A stretch of DNA of 64,000 bases from Macrocystis pyrifera (Eukaryota; Sar; Phaeophyceae; Laminariales; Laminariaceae), in assembly GCA_031763025.1 (NCBI GenBank), contig JASSKH010000003.1, positions 5,074,718 through 5,138,717 of the forward strand, written 5' to 3'. The position numbers and the translations under genes were made by a program. The notes under the pieces are model-generated. The model saw only the letters and a program-made list of their open reading frames with translations, ran no database searches and had not been told where the DNA came from. Shown piece after piece: positions 22,336 to 34,041 of the stretch. Within the stretch, counting starts at the first letter, position 1; each line of letters begins with the position of its first letter.

Positions 22336-23426
22336 AAGAAAGTCCCCCATAAGAACATAATGCTTACTTTTTGGAGAAAGCTAAGAAAATTAGGTTAAGA
22401 AAAACGTCTCAGTAGTGAACTCTACACTAAATCCTGTAGAATAGGCTGATAGTATGCTCATGACAAGGTTTTGTTTCAAGATGGCGCCCCAATAAGAATC
22501 TCAGGCTTGCCCATACTGTATCCATCCGGTTGACTGTACTAATCACACCGCTATTCTACTACTATTACTCTGTTTGCTGTAGGAAAAACCCGGTAGTGCA
22601 AAGGTAGGGTATACATCAGTCAGTGCTTCGTCGTACGATAACTAGCTGTGCGAACGACGTATTAGTAGTGTACATATGTTTTATACCTGGTGGTATGAGA
22701 GAGCTTACACTGTTACACTGAGTCTGTGGGGGCAGGAATCGATTCCACTTCTTGCGTGCCTAGAAAAAATATTCAAAAAATGCCTGCAGACTGCAGCCAG
22801 CCGAGCAAATAGCTGTGTGCTTGGTGCGTAGCAGCCAGCATGACAACAGCAACGAGCAACAGGTACTCGTGGGCACATACTTGCTGACTGCTGGCCTCTC
22901 CGCTGCTGCGAGCATTGCACCACTGCTTCAGTGTTGCCGCTGCTCTGCTGCTGTCTATCTACATGATGTGTGACGCCAGCAGCAGTAGTAATTTATTTGT
23001 ACCGTCATACATCATGTCAATCAAGGCAAAACGTGAACTGTAAAGGGTGTAGGGCCGAGTTCAATACTAAAACCTACCCGCAGTACTTTGGTGTCAGTCG
23101 AAGCATGTCCTTATGGCTGAGTAGAGAGGGTACCTTGCGCGGTCCGGCTGGTGGCCTGGTCGCTTTAAGGACTGCGTGGGTGGTGGTGATGTTTTTTCTT
23201 CTTAACCCCGACGCCAAGGAGTTCATCCCTCAGGCGGGACGGGTCCATCACCACAGCAGAGAGCGCTACACAGGCAGTCGGGGGAGTGGAGAGGCTGGCC
23301 ACAGCGTGGGTATGCATGCACAACAGGAAGGATGGGAGTGTCGGCGTCGTCTGGGACGGCTGCACCCAGCCAACGGAAACCAAGGCGCGTACCGGGCTAC
23401 GGAACGGAGAGCCACTTTCGCCATAG
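22336..23426. other. Unassigned segment upstream of the LINE; possible LINE 5' region from about 23.1 kb
   Basis: Up to about 22.95 kb nothing is recognised. An open frame at 22970-23515 contains LLNPDAKEFIPQAG and a lysine-rich tail; it may be the decayed first ORF or leader of the downstream LINE. There is no domain evidence. Confidence 0.3.
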
Positions 23427-25766
23427 AGAAGAAAAATAAACAAAAGAAGAAAAAAAAGGAAGCGGGGACGAGCCTCACGTCGGCTGGCAAAGAAAGCAGC
23501 ACGCGAGGCTCGTAAGAGACAGAAGGAGGCGCTGGTTGCGGTAGCGACCTACAATGTGCGCACCATGGCTGTAAAGGGGAAGAACGCGTACGGACATGAC
23601 GAGAGTGTACTGGCGAAGGGACGGCAACTCGGCTGTGACTTCATTGGCCTGCAGGAATCCCGGAGGACCGGTAGCACGACGTTTCGTGCGGCAGGGTATC
23701 GCGTTTTCTGTTCAGGTCAGGAAAAAACAGCTGCTAGGCAAGGGCTGTACGGCGTAGGTCTAGCTGTAAAGGAATGGTTGTGCGGCAAGGCTGTGTACAC
23801 TCATCAGTTCATTGACGAGCGGCTTATGTCTATGCGCTTTGAGCTGGCTAGCAAATGCGAGGCAGTTAATTTCGTCGTTTCGTATGCTCCAACTGATTGT
23901 ACCAAGGACGCTGAACTGAAACGTAGTTTCTGGCAGAAGCTGGAGGACTTGGTGGGAAAGATCCCGACGAAAGAGTGTCTGTTTGTATTGATGGATACCA
24001 ACGCGCGAACTGGACAGAGGATGGAAGGGTGTGGTGATGATGAAAGTAGAGTGCTTGGAGCATATGGGCGTGATGTTCGTAACGATAATGGCAGACGACT
24101 CTTGTCGTTCGCCACCAATTGTTAGTTAGCTCTCACCAACACGTTTTTCAGCACGCGCAAGGGTGGGATTTGGCATACACACAACGGCACCAGCCCGAGT
24201 GACCGTAAGCGGATCGACTACATCCCAACCCGTCAAGCCCATCGACCTAGAGTACAAGATGTTAAAGTCGTCCCACAGCCTCCTGCCCCAGCTAAGGCTG
24301 ACTCAGACCACAACATCTTGTATATCAAAGTCCGACTGAGTGGTCACTTTTCGTCCAACAGACAAATACGTAGACCGACTAAACGCCGAGAGTTCGACAG
24401 GCAGCTTTCTATGTCCGATGGAAAGTGTCGTGAACGAGTAGTCGCGAGGGTCATCTCCACTCTCAACCAGCTTAACCAGCCCCGTAATACGTCTGGCATG
24501 GTTGAGCTTTTCACTGCGGCTATTATTGATGCGGTCGAAAAAGAGGTACCACCCCCTCCACATGGCCACCGCAGACATGGATGGTGAGCGTCTGCCGAAA
24601 CCTTGGCCGCATTCATATTAGCATGGACAGCGAGGGAAGATGCACGGCAATTCTTGCGTGCCCACCCCCGGGATAGAACCGCGTGTAAGACACTGAGATC
24701 TGCGTGTGCGAACCTGCAGAAGGTGATTGCCGCGGGACTGCGTGCGTGCTTCGAAGCGTACCTCGCCGAAACCGAACGACTACTAGCGAACAACGACCAG
24801 AGAGGCTTTTACAAGCACCTTAAGAGTACGGTAGGATTGGAAGGGACTAAAGTGAGAAGCAAACAGTTCATTAGGGACGAGGATGGTACGCTGTTGCGGG
24901 ATAAGGTGCGAATTCGTCAACGGTGGGGGGGGGTTACCACAACGAAATCGCTTAAAATCGATTCCACAATTATCGACTTCTTGCCACCACGACCGCTTAA
25001 ACTGTCGCTCGGAGATGAACCATCCATGGACGAGATGACGGAAGCACTTAAGGGAATGTCAAACTGGAAAGCTGTCGGGGAAGATGGTCTCCCGGCCGAA
25101 CTCCTGAAAATCGACCACCCTGCATTCGCCCAGTGCTTTCACAACATCCTTGTCAATGTTTGGGCAACAGGAGAAGTCCCCCAGCAATGGAAAGATGCGA
25201 TCATCAAGGTCCTTCACAAAAAGAAGGACCTAACTGATTGCAACAACTACAGAGGGATTTCGCTTGTTGCCCACGCAGGCAAAGTCTTGTTGAAAATCGT
25301 CGCGTCCCGCCTCAGCGACTACTGCGAGACCGAGGAATTACTCCCCGAGGAACAGTGCGGCTTCCGCCCCGCACGATCAACGATTGATATGTTGTTCGTC
25401 GTGCGCCAGTTGCAAGAGCTTGGAAGACAGAGCAAAATCCCCCTGTACTTGTGCTTCATCGATCTGCAGAATGCGTACGACTCTGTCAACCGAGAGCTGT
25501 TATGGGAAGTACTCACACGTTTTGGCGTACCAACCAAGATGCTAAGAATTATCCGTAGTTTCCACAATGGCATGCGGGCCCGCGTGCGTACGGATGACGG
25601 CGAGCACTCGGAATGCTTTGATGTCACGCAGGGGCTGCGGCAAGGCTGTGCGCTGTCACCGATACTGTTCAACGTATTCTTCGCTGCTGCGTTGCACGTC
25701 GTACTAGTACGCTTTAGCCATGACGAAGCCATCGTAAGGGATTTGGTCAGGGTTCTACACTATTAG
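23427..25766 (+). pseudogene. LINE ORF2: AP-like endonuclease and reverse transcriptase, broken
   Basis: A single frame runs from 23427 to the TAG at 25764-25766, with in-frame stops at 24123-24125 (TAG) and 24585-24587 (TGA). The first third is an endonuclease/exonuclease/phosphatase domain: ATYNVRTM, IGLQESRR, SYAPTD, LMDTNARTG and the C-terminal SDHN are its usual motifs. The second part is a reverse transcriptase with [14 protein letters not shown], motif [13 protein letters not shown] and motif [15 protein letters not shown]. Motif C (Y-x-D-D) is missing because the frame ends 40 residues after motif B, where a CCATGG-rich block starts. The architecture fits an RTE-like or related LINE. 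It cannot mobilise itself. Confidence 0.85.
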
Positions 25767-26150
25767 ACCTTGTCAAGGGCATGCCGTGGCATTGCCATGG
25801 TACCGACCATGGGATACCATGGCATCACCACGGCATCCCATGGTGCGGCAAACGATTCCATGGCACGCCGTGGGGGTTGCCATGACATGCCATGGGTAGT
25901 ATCATGGCAACCCCCGCGGCTACCGCCACGGCGCTCCATGGCAACCCCACGGCATATCATGGCAACCCCCACGGCACCCCAATGTCCACGGCACCTAGGT
26001 TAGGGTTGGGGTTGGGGTCAGGGTTAGGGTTAGGGTTAGGGTCCCATGGTATACCGTGGAGGTCCGTGGAAGGTTCCGTGGTATGCCGTGGAAGATGCCG
26101 TGGAAGGTTTTGCCGCAGGTGGTGCCACGGCATGCCACCGCATGTCGCGA
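25767..26150. repeat. CCATGG/CCGTGG-rich block with an interstitial telomere-like tract
   Basis: About 230 bp of CCATGG, CCACGGCA and GGCAACCCC words precede a core at about 25997-26042 (TTAGGGTTGGGGTTGGGG, then four TTAGGG-type units). About 100 bp with the complementary bias (CCGTGGA, GGTATGCCGTGG) follow. The block separates LINE motif B from the LINE C terminus. TTAGGG is the telomere unit of many eukaryotes, so this may be a healed break, a captured telomere or simple-repeat expansion. Confidence 0.7.
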
Positions 26151-26190
26151 AAAAAGACAATAATGTACATACCTCAGAGCGAAACACTTT

Positions 26191-26496
26191 GCCAAGCTTC
26201 GAACGGCTCACCACCAAGTCCTGTTGCGAGTCATTATTGGCTTCCAGCGCCGACTTCGTACTGACGATGCCACCGTCTCGTACGCGAAGGCCCTCAAGAT
26301 GACACGTTGCGAGAGCATCGAAACGACTAACCGCAAACGGCGTGCCAAGCTTCGAACGGCTCACCACCAAGTCCTGTTGCGAGTCATTATTGGCTTCCAG
26401 CGCCGACTTCGTACTGACGATGCCACCGTCTCGTACGCGAAGGCCCTCAAGATGACACGTTGCGAGAGCATCGAAACGACTAACCGCAAACGGCGT
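26191..26496 (+). repeat. Perfect 153-bp tandem duplication inside the LINE C terminus
   Basis: Units 26191-26343 and 26344-26496 appear identical base for base. 153 bp equals 51 codons, so the duplication keeps frame (FQRRLRTDDATVSYAKALKM repeated twice). Identity implies a recent event relative to the rest of the decayed element. Confidence 0.85.
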
Positions 26497-27000
26497 CTCT
26501 TCTTCGCGGGAGGGGTGGCACGGCAAAGCAAGGATCGATTACTTACCCAGTCGGGTAATGTTCGGGACGATTGCTGGCGGGGAGAACCCGAGACCTGGCG
26601 GACAGGTTGAGACTTGGCATAGATGCATAGCCGAAGACCTTAGGGTGTTCCGAGCCACCGAAGGGTCAACGGAACTTGCTCCCTTGGTGTTTGGAGTTGA
26701 GACACGCTGTGGCCCACTGCTGCAAAAAAGGCGGGGACGTGGTACCGGGGGATCCTGAAAGCAGCCGCACGGTTCATGGTGAAGTGGCACGAGCCTGAGG
26801 CTGAGCTGAGTAGGCAGCGCCGCGCATCCGCCGTGGGTGGTGTCCAAGGGAATGGGGGGAGGAGGGGAAACAAGAGGAGTAGCAGAAAACCCGACCAAGG
26901 GAATGCAGAGAGGGGGGGGAAGAGGAGTAGAAGGGAAGCTGCAGTGGACGAAAGTAGGAAGGAGATGGCAGATAGGGTAGCCAGGTACCGGGCAGACTAA
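26191..27000 (+). pseudogene. LINE ORF2 C-terminal region, frameshifted
   Basis: After the tandem duplication the protein reads NRKRRLFFAGGVARQ. It changes frame near 26555 (MFGTIAGGENPRPGG...ATEGSTELAPLVFGVET) and again near 26730 (TWYRGILKAAARFMVKWH), ending at TAA near 27000. The order matches the region after the reverse transcriptase of the same LINE. It therefore belongs to the element at 23427, with the segment holding motif C lost. The tail is rich in R/K/G. Confidence 0.7.
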
Positions 27001-27235
27001 GACGTAGAACATGCCTATACTACTCGTACCACCAAGTGGTGCAGCTGGTTTGAACGCGGTCTTCCTTTGTCTTCCTGTTGTTTTTGTTTATTTTTGTTTA
27101 TTTTTATTTTCTTCTTTGCGCTGACCCTATGTGATTTTCATTATATTTTCTTTCTCTTCCTTTCTCCGATTGATAGCCTTATTGAAGGAGTCGTGTGGCG
27201 TGGGTGGATGACGAGCCTGCTTTGCTTGTTTCGTA

Positions 27236-27812
27236 TTGTCTGACGCCGAGGGGCCGGGCATAGGTGACGAACGCTGGACGATGGTGGCAGACAGGGTAGC
27301 AAGGTACCAGGCGGGCCAGCAGGGAGACCCTGGCTGTGCTACTCGTACCATAAACTGCTGCCGCTACCTGGAGCACGCCTTGTGCTTTGTTTGGTTTGCC
27401 TGCTATTTTTCCTTCGTTCTTACTCTGTTGACGACTATTAATAGTGGTGTTTTCTTCATTTTACTTTTTTCTAGCTGCCTTCTTTTCAAGTGTCTGCCAG
27501 ATCCTCTGCGGGGGGGTACGATGGTTTGTTGCTATATATACATATACCAGGTATATATTTGTTTCTTTTTTCTCTTTCGAGTTGTAGTTGTTTTAGTTGA
27601 TTTTTTTCTTTGTTTCGTTTAGTTTCTCTAGGTCATGGAATGTTTATGTCGTGCCTGTCGTACGCAGTAAGATGACATGGCATTGCATTGCATACGTGGC
27701 GACGTAGTATCTCTGTGGCGTAGCTTTGTGATTACAGAACTTGTGTCTCTCTAGGATTGAAGAATCGGCACGGACACTGGTTGTGCTGGATGTCGACGGG
27801 TAGAAAGAAGAA
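27236..27812 (+). mobile_element. Second LINE 3' end (C-terminal tail and 3' UTR)
   Basis: VADRVARYQAG repeats the ADRVARYRAD end of the frame at 27000. About 450 bp of T-rich 3' UTR follow, ending at GATGTCGACGGGTAGAAAGAA. The same tail occurs at 10193-10345, 10440-10739, 11711, 48211-48745 and 48935-49540. TATTAATA (27436-27443) and TACCAGGTA (27545-27553) are present here and absent from other copies. Confidence 0.65.
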
Positions 27813-28149
27813 AACAACACAATTGCTTTCCGGCATGGGTTAAAAATTATGTCTCATATGACACAGCAAGCACAGACAGGCTCTGATTAACCATCCACCG
27901 TACAGCGCGGCTCTACCACACGTGCATGGTGTTGCCGACTGTTGATGCTGTAGTTAGCTGGCATTCAGCACGCCCTCTGCGCTACTGGTGTCGATGTCTG
28001 TTGCCAGAGTCACACTGCTGTGTGCAACAGCCCTAACATGTTGTACGATCGCACGATCGCGCACAGCGTAATAAAGAGAGAGGTGTGTTGTTGCGGGATG
28101 ATCGATCTCAGGGTCAGAGAAAAGCAGCTAGTAACAGCGATACAGCGCA

Positions 28150-28198
28150 GACCTACGCGCATGAACACCTGCCACACGTGCCGTGGCTGCCCACTGTG

Positions 28199-28234
<36 letters not shown>

Positions 28235-28695
28235 AACGGCAGGGTTGTAGTGTTGTATGCAGCTGGGGCTCTCTGCTCTGTTGGTGTATTGAATTGTCTG
28301 TTGTCTGTGTTGTGTATTGTCAGCTGCTGTATGGCGTTGTCTGTACTCACTCGTAGTACGCGTAGTAGTATTCAGAAGCAAAAAAATGGTACGGGTACAT
28401 ACTCCATCCAAAAACAGCACATGAAAGACAAAAAAGATGCGACATTTCAGAGGTACGTACGTACTAAGTAAGGCCTCTCGTACTGAAACCAGGGAAATCG
28501 TCTTATCCACTCCCGCCGGAAAAAAACTTTGAGCGCCCGCCACGAGCTTCAGAGTGCATAGATCACGCCGAGACCTAGACCAATGTGTCCGGCCGGGTTT
28601 CCCGTGTTGGAGGCGCTTAATGTTTTGCCGAAAAGTGCTCGTGCGAAGAGAAAAGTTGACGAAAGTACGAAAATTTGACAAACATACGTACACAT
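28150..28695 (+). repeat. Inverted arm S1 (pairs with 30.74-31.40 kb)
   Basis: The reverse complement shares GGCGGGAGTGGAT, AAGACGATTTCCCTGGTT, CAGTACGAGAGGC and CCGGCCGGACACAT-like strings with 30740-31010. A CAGCAGCAGTGGGCA-like end near 31.39 kb is also shared. The arms enclose element E copy B, giving a composite fold-back of about 3.2 kb. Confidence 0.6.
28202..28234 (+). repeat. (CTG)11 microsatellite
   Basis: Eleven CTG triplets in a row. The partner arm at 31.38 kb has only three CAG units, so the tract has expanded here. Confidence 0.85.
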
Positions 28696-28744
28696 ATTAT
28701 TAGGAGCACGGGATATATTTGTCGGAGACAGATTCATTTGACAA

Positions 28745-30428
28745 GGTATTCACTAGTGCTGGGTATCGTACCGAAATTTTCGATATATCGTTCAAAAACA
28801 TGTACAGTACCTGGTATACAATATCGAACCAAAAAAAAGTTGGGTATTTCGATACTAGTTCCGTTTATTCGATAAACGATAACGATACGATAACACGATA
28901 AAAAGTCGAACGCCTCCCAGGGGGATGGGGGACACGGCAACAAACAGCACCATAACCGGGTATACCAGTATAATATCACGTCATGCCTGTAACACCATCA
29001 AATTATTTGGTTGAGATGCGAGTATTCAGTACCAAGTGTATGTACCACGTGATACGCTTGCAGCACAGTAGAGTGTACCTAATAAGAAAATGAGCACTAA
29101 GAAATGAAGACTGAGATCAACAGGAAAATAAGAAATTCAGGAGTTGTTTGACTAGAACTAGTGGATAATGCGCCCCCCTGCTCAAGTAAGAAATTCAGCC
29201 TGGGCCAGGTTTCTTGTCTCTCATTCAGTCTCCTGCCCATTATACTGTAAGTTGTTTCTGATGAAAGCTAATCCTCATGGTGTTTGTTGTATTCATCGGC
29301 ACATTTATGTGTGTGTTGTGTTGTATAAACATACCACGCGATAAACAGCTGAGCTATACCTATTAAAAGTGTTGACATGCGTAGTAGTTGGAGTACACAG
29401 CAGTAGTACAGGATGCCTATACGAAGAAAACGAGCAACAAGAATGGCAGACTGAGATTAACAAGAAAACATGAAATTCGGGATTCGTTACTACGTACTAC
29501 TGAGAGGAGTATATAACGCACCCACTCTCATTGAAGAAATCCATCCTGGGCCAGCTTTCCTGTTTCTTATCGAGTTTTTCAACTTTGGATGCAAAAGAAA
29601 TATACCAACTTTACGAAGAGTAGATAGCGGTGTCATCATAAGCATGTGTAACAAGGTACACGGGGTGGGGTGGAGAGGGAATACGGCTACTACAGAGGAA
29701 GCAGGACGGTGTGGGAAGATATCCTCCTGTAGGTACGTATTGGGCAGCTGCACCGCACAACCTTCTGCACGTTGCCGTCAAACCCTCCATTTATTAGAAC
29801 AGTCAACTAACTGTCATTCGACGCTTTTTAAAAAAATCACCTAAGGGGAGAGAAATTGGCTCGTGCAACAACAGGTATCAGGGTGGTGGGTGCAGGGGGG
29901 TGAGGCGGAAATTAATGGAGAATTAGGAAAGGGCGGGTAGAAGTGATCGCAGTTAATATATTCACAAGGGGGATTACGTTTGGTTTTGGTCTAGTTTCGT
30001 CAAGGATTCAGGTCTGATTGGTCATTTCTGGAGGCATTAGATTATGGATTGCCTTCTACATGTGGATGGTGTGATTGGAACGAGCACTCTACACTGTCAG
30101 ATGGCAAATACATCAGGAATAATGTGCAACAATACCCTGTGCCACAGGGCATAAAACGGCAGTGCCGACGTTTCGTACCAGTACCACTTCACTCAGCCAT
30201 AAGAAGAGCAGTCGGAACGTGTTTTTAACTCCATACAGTATATACATGTTTCTAGTGGTGTCTTACACGCTATTTGTAGGCCCGCGTGAAGGTAGTGCAG
30301 AGATACAAGCTGGTAAGAGACACACAGATAGATGTCGGTGTGCTAGATAGGGCACGCTGCATGTAGTTCACGATCTTATTATTGCTGCTAACTAGCGTGG
30401 CACCCAAAAAATAAACGCACACACAAGA
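28745..30428 (+). mobile_element. Dispersed element E, copy B
   Basis: Inverted copy of 7520-9500, without the nested SINE. An open frame at 29470-29844 (starting MKFGIRYYVLL) corresponds to the frame starting MKFGMRYSMLK in copy A, so the family may once have encoded a protein. No domain is recognised. TACCTGGTA at 28808-28816 is absent at the matching place in copy A (about 9456). Confidence 0.6.
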
Positions 30429-30569
30429 GCTGTCTTGGATTCCACCTTCCGACCCGTTTGTTGTGAAGCACAAAGAGAGAACACTATTAATAGTGTTGAT
30501 CTACCCGATCTATTATACATATTTATTTTTAGACTCATGTGCACTTACGTATATGCATACGTATATATA

Positions 30570-30770
30570 TATTTAAAAATGGAATATAGACATGGCGTAT
30601 TACGCAGCTTGCAAAGTTGAGTATCAACTATTTATGTATTTGAAATACGTCAGCTGTGAGTTCGACTGATTAAATAGTTGATACTCAACTTTGCAAGCTG
30701 CGTAATACGTCTCGTCTGCTTTCCATCTTTTACCGAACTTTATACGTATTTGTAAAATTCGTACTTTAGC
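30570..30770. mobile_element. Element P, copy 2, palindromic double unit
   Basis: The plus-orientation unit (TATTACGCAGCTTGCAAAGT at about 30598-30617) is followed within 50 bp by the reversed unit (ACTTTGCAAGCTGCGTAATA at about 30688-30707). The spacer is TCAACTATTTATGTATTTGA-like sequence. The structure would extrude as a hairpin with a stem of about 45 bp. Confidence 0.6.
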
Positions 30771-31405
30771 CAACTTTTATCTTCGTACAAAGTACTTTTG
30801 GGCAAACACCAAATGCTCGGACACAGGAAGCCCGGTCGGACACATTCGTCGAGGTCTCGGTGCGATCCGTGCGCTCTGGAGCACGTGGCCGCCGCCCAAA
30901 GTTTTTTTCCCGGCGGGAGTGGATTAGACGATTTCCCTGGTTCCAGTACGAGAGGCGTTATTTTGTACGTATGTATCAGTACATACATGCTCTCTGTTTT
31001 CTCCCCCTGGCTCTCATGAGCTGTGAGCACACAGCTCAGGCACATACCAGGTACACAACAGACAACATGCACAGATCCCATCGTGCCAACGCTGCCGCCC
31101 ACACGCCGTGCGTAATCGACACACCCATAAGCGCAGTGTTGCTGTGGTTGGTTGTGTTTGTCGGAGCCTGCCGTCCGCATTCCACGGTCTGCCATACCAG
31201 GTATATATTTTTTTATCCGTATGTACCCAGGATCCCAGGATGACGTACAATATCCTTGTACATTTTTTTTGGGTTGTTGCACGGAGCACGGACCACCGCC
31301 TAGAGAACAATACCCACAGCAGTGCACAGAGCGTGCTTACCTCCAGTTTCCTACAGCACCACAACCCTGCTGCCCAGCAGCAGCAGTGGGCACAACTTGC
31401 GCGTA
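30740..31405 (-). repeat. Inverted arm S2 (pairs with 28.15-28.69 kb)
   Basis: See arm S1. This arm carries TACCAGGTA at 31045-31053 where arm S1 has only TA (28315-28316), and another site at 31195-31203. Confidence 0.55.
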
Positions 31406-31439
31406 TGGATGATCGTACTGCGGCTCATTCGTACAGCAG

Positions 31440-31995
31440 CGTTCGTACAAAAGACACTTACAGCAGTACAGCAGTAGTTCTGACTGCAGTGTGTCCTACA
31501 TTACTCACCCATAGATCCTAGAGCAAGCTGAAAGGGGATCAGTACACGTACGTTCCTCGCGTGCAATTTTACAGCAGTACTGCTGTATATGCAGTCGTAC
31601 CTGTACCAGCTACTCTACTGCTGTATGAGATAGTGCAAGTGTTTTAAAGTGCGTAAAACACACGATGTGCCAGTTGTACGAGCACTGTTCTAGCGTAGAC
31701 GTTTATACTGCGTGCGCTGGATAACATTTTCGTTTCCGAGGTTCGACTCGCACCATCCACGCTTTTGTTTTTTTATTTCACTTTTGACTTTTTTTGCACC
31801 ACAGGACTACAGCAGTACTACACACAACAGTAATAATACATTCGTCCACACCTTGCTTTTCTGAACGTATAGCATGATATACCGATACTGCTGTAATATA
31901 AGTTGTGTGTGTTTATTTTCCACTTCTTCTGACTTTTTTTTTTGTGCCAGTACATTCATCCACCTTGCTTTTCTGAACGTAGAAAATGATGTAGT
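31440..31995. repeat. Cluster of TACAGCAGTA/TACTGCTGTA sites and a 60-bp direct repeat
   Basis: Exact sites lie at 31459, 31467, 31570, 31578, 31616, 31808 and 31886, some overlapping by the shared TA. A direct repeat with CACCTTGCTTTTCTGAACGTA lies at about 31840-31870 and 31960-31985. No gene is seen. Confidence 0.55.
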
Positions 31996-32039
31996 TCATG
32001 TTTCTTGTGTGTTTTAGCCCAAGTTAAAGGGTTTGGGTG

Positions 32040-32890
32040 TGCTTGCGTGTGGCGTGCGTTCATACCTCAATATTTCACAGCTACTCCCAATACTTGCTAT
32101 TAATAGTGAAGCAAAGTATGTTCGAGAAAATACTGCTATTACTGTACTCGTACTTCGTACACTCGCAGTATTTCGGGGTTTTCGTACTCGAGATACTGCG
32201 AGACTCGCAGTATTTTGAGGTTCTGTAGATATACTACTGTATATACTTTCGGGCTCGCACTAATGCGGGGCTCGCCACTGCTGCTGGCGTGGATACCGCC
32301 TGTGGTGCTTCAAGTATATCGGGGTTCTGTACCGCGGGTACTACAAGTATAACACTAGTTTAGCAGTATTTTGTCCGTTGGTAGTGTTCGTACTGCAGCT
32401 GCTTGTACGAAACTCAGTACTCGCAGTAGTAATGAAATACCCTCAATATGCCTATTAATAGTATACTTCGAGCATGAAGTATACTTCAACCGTCTGTGCA
32501 CCGTGTCGACAGGCTCAGCGTTCGGCACAAAACACACCCAGAGAGTCCCGCACGAGTGGGAGTTGGAGCAAACTACCTTCGCCGGAAACAACTTGAGCAC
32601 GTAAAGCAGTCTTGGCAGTATTTCGAGATGTACATTTATTTGCGAGGAATATACCAGGTATATGCATGTACTGCGAATACTCTCAGTATCTCGAGGTTCT
32701 GTACTGCGCATGTTGCCTTTTTACCCCAAGTATTTCGCGTTTCGATACTACTGCGGGTACGTACTTATCTGTATTCTCGGGGTTCGGTACTACTCACACG
32801 CTCATTACTCTCAGTATTTGGGCCTTCTCAGTACTCGCAATATTTTTGCCGCCAGTACTCCAATACTCTCAGCACTCGGAATACGAATAG
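32040..32890. repeat. Degenerate tandem array based on CTCGCAGTATTTCGGGGTT
   Basis: The word ACTCGCAGTATTT or ACTCTCAGTATTT followed by C/TGGGGTTC recurs near 32160, 32205, 32315, 32683, 32735, 32790 and 32810. Frames reading through it are artefacts of the repeat. Three TA-anchored motifs lie inside (32098, 32453, 32652). Confidence 0.5.
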
Positions 32891-32904
32891 TTCTCGAGCA
32901 TTTA

Positions 32905-34041
32905 TCTGTGAAGCCGTGATATTACTCGTCCGCGAACTACACCGACTCACCGTCTCGCGTCTTCTGCGCCGCAACGCGCCCATCATGGCTTCCCTCCTAG
33001 CATCCCCCCCCTTCACCGTAGGCGGCTGGGTTTGGGTCTACAACTCCGCCTCAACCATCCGCCAAGGCGTCAAAAAGGGCACCGATGCAACCATCCTCAA
33101 GACGAAGCTTTCCCTGAACTGGAATGGCCCTTTCAAGGTCCTCGTCGTAGGACCGACGCCCGCCTCAAGCACCCCCTACAATCGCCCCCTTCACGACAAG
33201 CTACGTTTCCTCGACCTTCCATCCGACCTTCCGGGACGGGACTCCAAGCCACGCGTCTCCGTCCAACGATGCAAACCTTGCCGGAACCCCGACGACACCA
33301 GCGACATCCCCAAGCATCTACCCGCGGACCTTACTACATACGTGCTCGCAGCTTCTGCCGCCAACTCCTCACCTTACCACTCCTCCACCGGAACGCCTCG
33401 AGGTCGAGCAGATCACTGGCCATCAACTCGTACGCGGCCGCGGCGGGGTCATCACCGTTATGTACGAGACTCACTAGACTGGACTTCTCAGCCCCTCTTG
33501 GGAACGCGAGCTGGACCTTCAACACTTCCGGCGCCACATCCTACTGTACTGGTCACGATCACCAACCCAGCACCGCCAGAAGAACCGCCTCTACGGCCAG
33601 ATGCGCATCGGCGCCGCTCACCGCGAACTGGCCCGATCTCAAGGACAGATCTTCCCCGCCCCAGGCTACGCCTTGGTCTCCCGCAGCCTTTGGCTCCACA
33701 ACTTCAGCACCACCATCCTCCCCTCCGGAGCACACATATGGTACAAGGCGTGCGACGGCCTTTGGTGGCTGGGCAAGGTTGCTCACAGCTCACCCCCTGA
33801 CGCCTCTTCGGGAACTCCGCCGGAGCCTTCACCGGGAAGCTCCTACATCGCCCGGATCCTGGACGACCCCGGCCCGATCAAGATCGACCTCCAGCCCGCC
33901 CGCTACACTACAGCACGGAACGCCACATACGGATCGTGGTGTCTTCAACGCCATGGGAATGGGAGCATAGCACGTGGGGTGCTGCGGAACTCTGATGTGT
34001 CCCGCGGAGCCCCCACCGTTTCCACTCCCCCCCCTGGTTAG
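32905..34041 (+). pseudogene. Ty3/gypsy pol C terminus (integrase end and chromodomain-like region), frameshifted
   Basis: The first frame has REL-type helices, then GGWVWVYNSASTIRQG, KTKLSLNWNGPFKVL and RVSVQRCKPCRNP, typical of the C-terminal part of gypsy integrases. Near 33340-33390 the coding frame shifts. In the new frame come ERLEVEQITGHQLVRG, a TAG in place of the expected W (about 33476), SWERELDLQHFRRHILLYW (chromodomain-like helix) and MRIGAAHRELARSQGQ. The frame runs on to 34041. Everything upstream (gag, protease, RT, integrase core) is missing, so the element is 5'-truncated. The chromodomain would target insertion to chromatin. Confidence 0.75.

Noticed and set aside
25957..26526. 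189-codon minus-strand frame across the CCATGG block and the LINE tandem duplication
   Set aside because: It is the reverse of a clear LINE C-terminal frame and of simple repeats; the doubled peptide only mirrors the 153-bp duplication.
28202..28234. Polyalanine/polyleucine-coding exon from the CTG run
   Set aside because: The partner inverted arm has only a few units and broken frames, so this is a microsatellite.
32496..32904. First part of the 434-codon frame leading into the gypsy integrase region
   Set aside because: It reads through the CAGTATTT-type tandem array; the match to gypsy sequence begins only near 32905.
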